DNA of 6,943 nucleotides, from the NCBI GenBank assembly GCA_040512755.1, contig JBEVEP010000008.1, positions 1 through 6,943 on the forward strand, read 5' to 3'. A model generated the notes under the pieces. It saw only the letters and a program-made list of their open reading frames with translations, had not been told where the DNA came from and made no database searches. The translations under genes and the position numbers were made by a program. The DNA comes from JBEVEP01 sp040512755. GTDB lineage: Bacteria > Pseudomonadota > Alphaproteobacteria > Rhizobiales > Rhizobiaceae. Below, piece after piece: positions 3,880 to 6,943 of the stretch; the first letter of the stretch is position 1, and every line of letters starts with the position of its first letter.

Positions 3880-6702
3880 CTACTGGCCCAGCCGTTCGAG
3901 CAGGATCGGCAAATGAACCTGGTCGGATTTGTAGTTGCCGGTCAGCATGTACATCATGATGTTGACGCCGCCCCGGAAGGCATACACGCGCTGCATCGGA
4001 TCGGCGGGAACAGTCGGCAAAAGCGGATCGCCATTCTCGTCCACGGCCCACGCGCCAGCGAAGTCGTTGGCGGTGATCATGATTGGCGTCACGCCATCGC
4101 CGGTACGGACCGGGCGATTCTCGACATTCGAGGCCTCGAGCGAGGCCTCGACCCAGAGCGGGCTGCCATTGAAGCGGCCCGGGAACTCGGGAAGGATGAA
4201 GAATGCCTTGGTGAGTACGTGGTCTTCCGGAACTGGCTCGAGCGCCGGTACGTTCAGGTTTGCGAGGATCTCCCGAAGCCGCATGGTGGCGGGACTTGCC
4301 GAACCGTCGAGGCTGGTCGCGAACTGATCGCGGGTGTCGAACAACACCGTCCCGCCTTCCTTCATATATGCGTCGACGCGAGCAATTGCCGCTTCCGACG
4401 GCATCGGAGCATCCGGGACAATCGGCCAGTAAAGAATCGGGTAGAAGGCGAGTTCATCGCGCGCGATGTCGACGCCAGCCGGTTGACCAGGTTCTAGCGC
4501 GGTCTTTTCGATCAGGAACCGCGTGAGGCCTGCAAGGCCAGCCCGGCTGACAGAATCCACGCCTGCATCGCCGGTCAGCACATAGGCGAGACGCGTGACC
4601 GAGATCGCATCGACCGCATCGGCATCGCCCGGTTTGGCATCCTGGGCTTCCGCGTTCGGCAGGGGTACCAGCATCGCTCCCGCGAGCAGTAGCAACGCAG
4701 CTGCAGAGCCCGCAGCCCGCGTAACCTTTCGCGGCCGCCGCGAGAACATGCCGCCCATCCAGAAGACCGCCAGCGTATCCAGCACCATCAGGGCAAGGGC
4801 GGCAGCCACCAGCGGGCCCTTCAGATCCCGAGATTCGTCAAAGGCGTAGCGCATATTTGTCACTGGCACTTCAAATTGCGGTCGCGCGAGCGGGGCCAGT
4901 TCAGCATCGGCATTAAGCAGATTGTGTGCGACCAGCCCTTCCTCGGAGCCATAGAGTCCGGGCGGGTTCTCGATCGTCACCGGTACGCTACCGCGCCCGG
5001 TCAGCAACGGCTTGGCATCCGGCGTCGGCGGTGTGAGCCGGCCATCGGCGGCGATCATCTGGTATGGCGCCAGCGAAGCGACCGCGCCTGCCTGATTGGC
5101 GGCCGCGGTCCCCTGGTTGCGCGAAAGCTGAACGATCCGCCTCAACATTTCGACGAAACTACCGGAGATTGGCAGGTTCGACCATGTTGCAGCCGGAGTG
5201 ATGTGGAACAAGACGAGTGTGCCTTTGCCGCGCCGGTCACCTGTCACCAGCGGCGTCCCGTCAGCGAGGCTTGCCCAGGTGCGTTCGACGATGTCGGGTG
5301 TCGGTTCGGCAAGCACCTGCCGCGAGACGGTCACTTCCGATGGCGGAGAGAGATCGGCGAACGGACCGGTGGCCGGAAAATCGGTCACCGGTTGCGGCGT
5401 CGTCCATGATAGTGCGCCTCCCAGCGAGCGTTCGCCGAGGCGAAGCCTCACCGGGAGCAGTTCTTCGTCATTGCCGGCCGAGGTGAGCCTTGTTCCGGCA
5501 AAACGCACCAGCGTGCCGCCATTCTTCACCCATTCGACGAGCTGCGCATGCGCGGCCGGCGGGATCGTGCCGACATCGGCCATCACGATCATCGCTGGCT
5601 TCTGTTCAATGAGTTGCGGGATGGCTTCGGCAAGATCAGGACTGGCCGGTTCAATGAGATCTGCGAAGGGCTCCAGAGCACGCCGGATGTAATAGAGCGG
5701 TGAAAGCAATGGCTGCGCCTGATCGGCTTCGGCCTGTGACAGGAGACCGACGCGCCGTCGCTTCGAACTCTCATCGAGTACGTGCACTGCTGCCGCTTGA
5801 GGCTGCCCATCGATCGCGATCGACGCAAAGTCGTTGCGCATCTCAAAGGGCACATTCATCGTCCCGGATGCTGCCGCTTCGCCCGGCCCAAAGGTGAGCG
5901 TGGCGTCTGCTATGCGCCGCCCTTTGTCGTCGAATGCCCCTACGGTCACCTGACTTGGCGCGGGATCGGCAGCAGCGCGAACAGCCGATATTGTGAAACC
6001 CTTGACTTCGTTCTCGGCTGTGGTCACGCCGAAGAGGTCAAGCCGGTCGGGCGCCGCCCAGACCACATTGGCGGCATTCTGGCCAAGCAGATTTGCGAAG
6101 GCCTCTCTGTCGCCATCGGCGGCCAGTCCGTCTGCCAATATGGCGACTGTTGCTCCCGGCAGGTTCTGAAGCTCCGCTGCGACGCGAGCATACAAAGCCG
6201 GGCGATTGACCGGCACCGGACGCGGTTTTGCGGCGTTCAAGCGGTCAAGTGCGGTGCTGGCGTCGAAAGGACCTATTTCGGCATTCGGTTTCTCGGCGGT
6301 GAATGCCAGAACGACGGGTACGCCGCTCGAATGCGCATCGGCGATCAACCGTCCCGCTGTCGCGACCCGGCGATCCCAGTCCGGCGCACTCGCCCAGCCA
6401 TTGTCGATGACAAGCGCGAGTGCGTCGCCCTTCGCCGGCAGTTCCTCGCGCGGATTGAAAACGGGTTCGGCAAGGGCCAGCACGATCAGCGCCGCCATGA
6501 CCAGACGCAGGAGGGTCAACCACCACGGACTCTGGTGCGGCGTCTCTTCTTTCTTCATGACGCGCGCCAGAATCTTCAGAGGCGGAAACACCTCGGTCTG
6601 CGGCTTTGGCGGCGTCAATCTGAGCAGCCACCAGATGACCGGGAGCGCCAACAATCCCCAAAGGATGGCCGGAAAGCCAAACGACAGTGGAAGCCAGCTC
6701 AT
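3880..6702 (-). CDS. BatA-like N-terminal domain / DUF4159 membrane protein
   Basis: A 940-residue protein of the alphaproteobacterial DUF4159 type. Residues 1-85 match the aerotolerance regulator BatA N-terminal domain (PF07584): helices at about 8-28 and 58-80 around a basic cytoplasmic loop. A vWA-like region (about 92-215) follows, with VIDNGWAS (98-105) where DxSxS is expected and ILADG (188-192) later. An amidotransferase-like section (about 315-525) contains QKPAMIVMADVG and WVKNGGTLVRFAG. A helix at about 628-650, the basic stretch SRRPRKVTR and another hydrophobic segment (663-682) ending in NAEA-QDA lead to DUF4159 (PF13709, about 701-940), with AFYPILYWP, YMKEGGTVLFDTRDQ and the C-terminal GNYKSDQVHLP motif. 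Positive charges place the vWA-like and DUF4159 parts in the periplasm. There is no cysteine. The ATG at 6700-6702 is fixed by GGAGGT five bases upstream and by the four-base overlap with the DUF58 stop, a strong coupling signal. The function is inferred only: envelope-side partner of a MoxR ATPase. Confidence 0.95.
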   Translation of the reverse strand: MSWLPLSFGFPAILWGLLALPVIWWLLRLTPPKPQTEVFPPLKILARVMKKEETPHQSPWWLTLLRLVMAALIVLALAEPVFNPREELPAKGDALALVIDNGWASAPDWDRRVATAGRLIADAHSSGVPVVLAFTAEKPNAEIGPFDASTALDRLNAAKPRPVPVNRPALYARVAAELQNLPGATVAILADGLAADGDREAFANLLGQNAANVVWAAPDRLDLFGVTTAENEVKGFTISAVRAAADPAPSQVTVGAFDDKGRRIADATLTFGPGEAAASGTMNVPFEMRNDFASIAIDGQPQAAAVHVLDESSKRRRVGLLSQAEADQAQPLLSPLYYIRRALEPFADLIEPASPDLAEAIPQLIEQKPAMIVMADVGTIPPAAHAQLVEWVKNGGTLVRFAGTRLTSAGNDEELLPVRLRLGERSLGGALSWTTPQPVTDFPATGPFADLSPPSEVTVSRQVLAEPTPDIVERTWASLADGTPLVTGDRRGKGTLVLFHITPAATWSNLPISGSFVEMLRRIVQLSRNQGTAAANQAGAVASLAPYQMIAADGRLTPPTPDAKPLLTGRGSVPVTIENPPGLYGSEEGLVAHNLLNADAELAPLARPQFEVPVTNMRYAFDESRDLKGPLVAAALALMVLDTLAVFWMGGMFSRRPRKVTRAAGSAAALLLLAGAMLVPLPNAEAQDAKPGDADAVDAISVTRLAYVLTGDAGVDSVSRAGLAGLTRFLIEKTALEPGQPAGVDIARDELAFYPILYWPIVPDAPMPSEAAIARVDAYMKEGGTVLFDTRDQFATSLDGSASPATMRLREILANLNVPALEPVPEDHVLTKAFFILPEFPGRFNGSPLWVEASLEASNVENRPVRTGDGVTPIMITANDFAGAWAVDENGDPLLPTVPADPMQRVYAFRGGVNIMMYMLTGNYKSDQVHLPILLERLGQ
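4129..4150. repeat. Tandem 12-bp duplication of the palindrome CGAGGCCTCG within the DUF4159 gene
   Basis: CGAGGCCTCG occurs at 4129-4138 and again at 4141-4150, separated by AG. Each copy is itself a perfect palindrome. On the coding strand this gives the repeated peptide EAS-L-EAS (residues about 852-858, in LWVEASLEASNVEN) inside the DUF4159 domain. The 12-base period keeps the reading frame. It is best read as a small in-frame slippage or duplication event. Confidence 0.7.
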
Positions 6703-6943
6703 CGGCGACCTCCGGCGGCGTAGTGGGACTCGGCGGTCAATGCACTATGCACGCGGACCAGCGCTTCCGAAGCAAGCCTGTCGGTGTGGTTGAGCGTGTA
6801 GCTCCATCCGAGCCTCTTGCACCAGGCGGCCAGTTCCTCACGCCGGGCGACATAGGCATTGCGATAGTCCTGCCCGAGTAATTCAGCGCGGCCGGCGGTC
6901 AGTTTGTCGCCGGTCTCAGGGTCGCGGAATTCCGTGCGTCCCG
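6699..6943 (-). CDS. DUF58 domain-containing protein, C-terminal end only
   Basis: The last 80 codons of a gene that enters from the right edge; the first base pair of a split codon is at 6942-6943. The translation starts GRTEFRDPETGDKLTAGRAELLGQDYRNAYVARREELAAWCKRLGWSYTLNHTDRLASEALVRVHSAL and ends AAGGRR. The D-Y-R-x-A-Y-x-x-R-x-E-E-L segment, the G-W-x-Y-x-x-N-x-T-D and the closing short helix are the C-terminal pattern of alphaproteobacterial DUF58 proteins (COG1721), a vWA-fold family encoded next to MoxR AAA+ ATPases. DUF58 proteins are cytoplasmic or membrane-tethered partners of that ATPase. The stop TGA (6699-6701) overlaps the ATG of the 940-residue gene, so the two are translationally coupled. 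The missing N-terminal part prevents any statement on its metal site. A MoxR gene is expected immediately upstream, outside the window. Confidence 0.92.
   Translation of the reverse strand, partial: GRTEFRDPETGDKLTAGRAELLGQDYRNAYVARREELAAWCKRLGWSYTLNHTDRLASEALVRVHSALTAESHYAAGGRR
6708..6713 (-). promoter_or_regulatory. Ribosome binding site GGAGGT that sets the start of the DUF4159 gene
   Basis: The complement of 6708-6713 is GGAGGT, five bases upstream of the ATG at 6700-6702. It lies inside the last codons of the DUF58 gene, whose TGA overlaps that ATG. A strong site combined with an ATGA overlap argues for efficient, near-stoichiometric coupled translation of DUF58 and the BatA-like/DUF4159 protein. 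Confidence 0.8.

Noticed and set aside
3859..4497. A 212-codon open frame on the plus strand
   Set aside because: It lies antisense within the DUF4159 coding region, whose translation has clear domain motifs; the plus-strand product has none.
5782..6723. A 313-codon open frame on the plus strand
   Set aside because: It is antisense to the 940-residue gene, rich in Arg, His, Cys and Gln as expected of a G+C-rich shadow frame, and matches no family I recognise.
1..6943. CRISPR array, insertion-sequence ends, tRNA or rRNA genes
   Set aside because: No regularly spaced repeats, transposase-like frames, terminal inverted repeats or structured RNA signatures were found on reading both strands.

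Overview
The window is G+C-rich chromosomal DNA of alphaproteobacterial type, most likely Hyphomicrobiales (Rhizobium/Mesorhizobium relatives). That assignment rests on codon choice and on the order DUF58, BatA-like/DUF4159, COG5426-type membrane protein, an arrangement I know from that group. No 16S or other phylogenetic marker is present, so the genus cannot be given.

Layout. (1) The left edge (1-153, minus) holds the first 51 codons of a glutathionyl-hydroquinone reductase (xi-class glutathione transferase, YqjG family). (2) A roughly 300-base spacer (154-455) separates it from a divergent GNAT N-acetyltransferase (456-974, plus). (3) A Phd/YefM-type antitoxin and a PIN-domain (VapC-like) toxin follow on the minus strand (1433-1690 and 996-1412). 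They have a plausible promoter of their own and repeats that look like an operator. The toxin converges on the acetyltransferase gene with only 21 bases between their stops. (4) The rest (1792-6943, minus) is the distal part of one operon, read right to left: the C-terminus of a DUF58 protein, a 940-residue BatA-like/DUF4159 protein, and a 688-residue membrane protein with an N-terminal von Willebrand factor A (vWA)-like region and a glutamine-amidotransferase-like region. The first junction overlaps by four bases (ATGA); the second has a 21-base gap.

Function. DUF58, BatA-like and vWA-type membrane proteins normally accompany a MoxR AAA+ ATPase. The MoxR gene is expected upstream of DUF58, beyond the right edge. 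The two large proteins appear built to display most of their mass in the periplasm: two N-terminal membrane helices, a long extracytoplasmic part and C-terminal anchoring. Neither contains a single cysteine. MoxR/Bat systems are linked to envelope stress, metal insertion and complex maturation in various bacteria, but the substrate of this alphaproteobacterial version is not evident from the sequence. The toxin-antitoxin pair sits directly downstream of this operon on the same strand and reads as an accessory insertion: the DNA at its promoter is about 42% G+C by hand count (1681-1740), against about 68% in a sample line inside the operon (5041-5100).

Nothing here is clearly a new system. The points most worth a second look are the internal signal-peptide-like segment joining two halves of the 940-residue protein, the degraded metal-binding motif in one vWA-like domain beside an intact one in its neighbour, and the operator-like repeats before the antitoxin.
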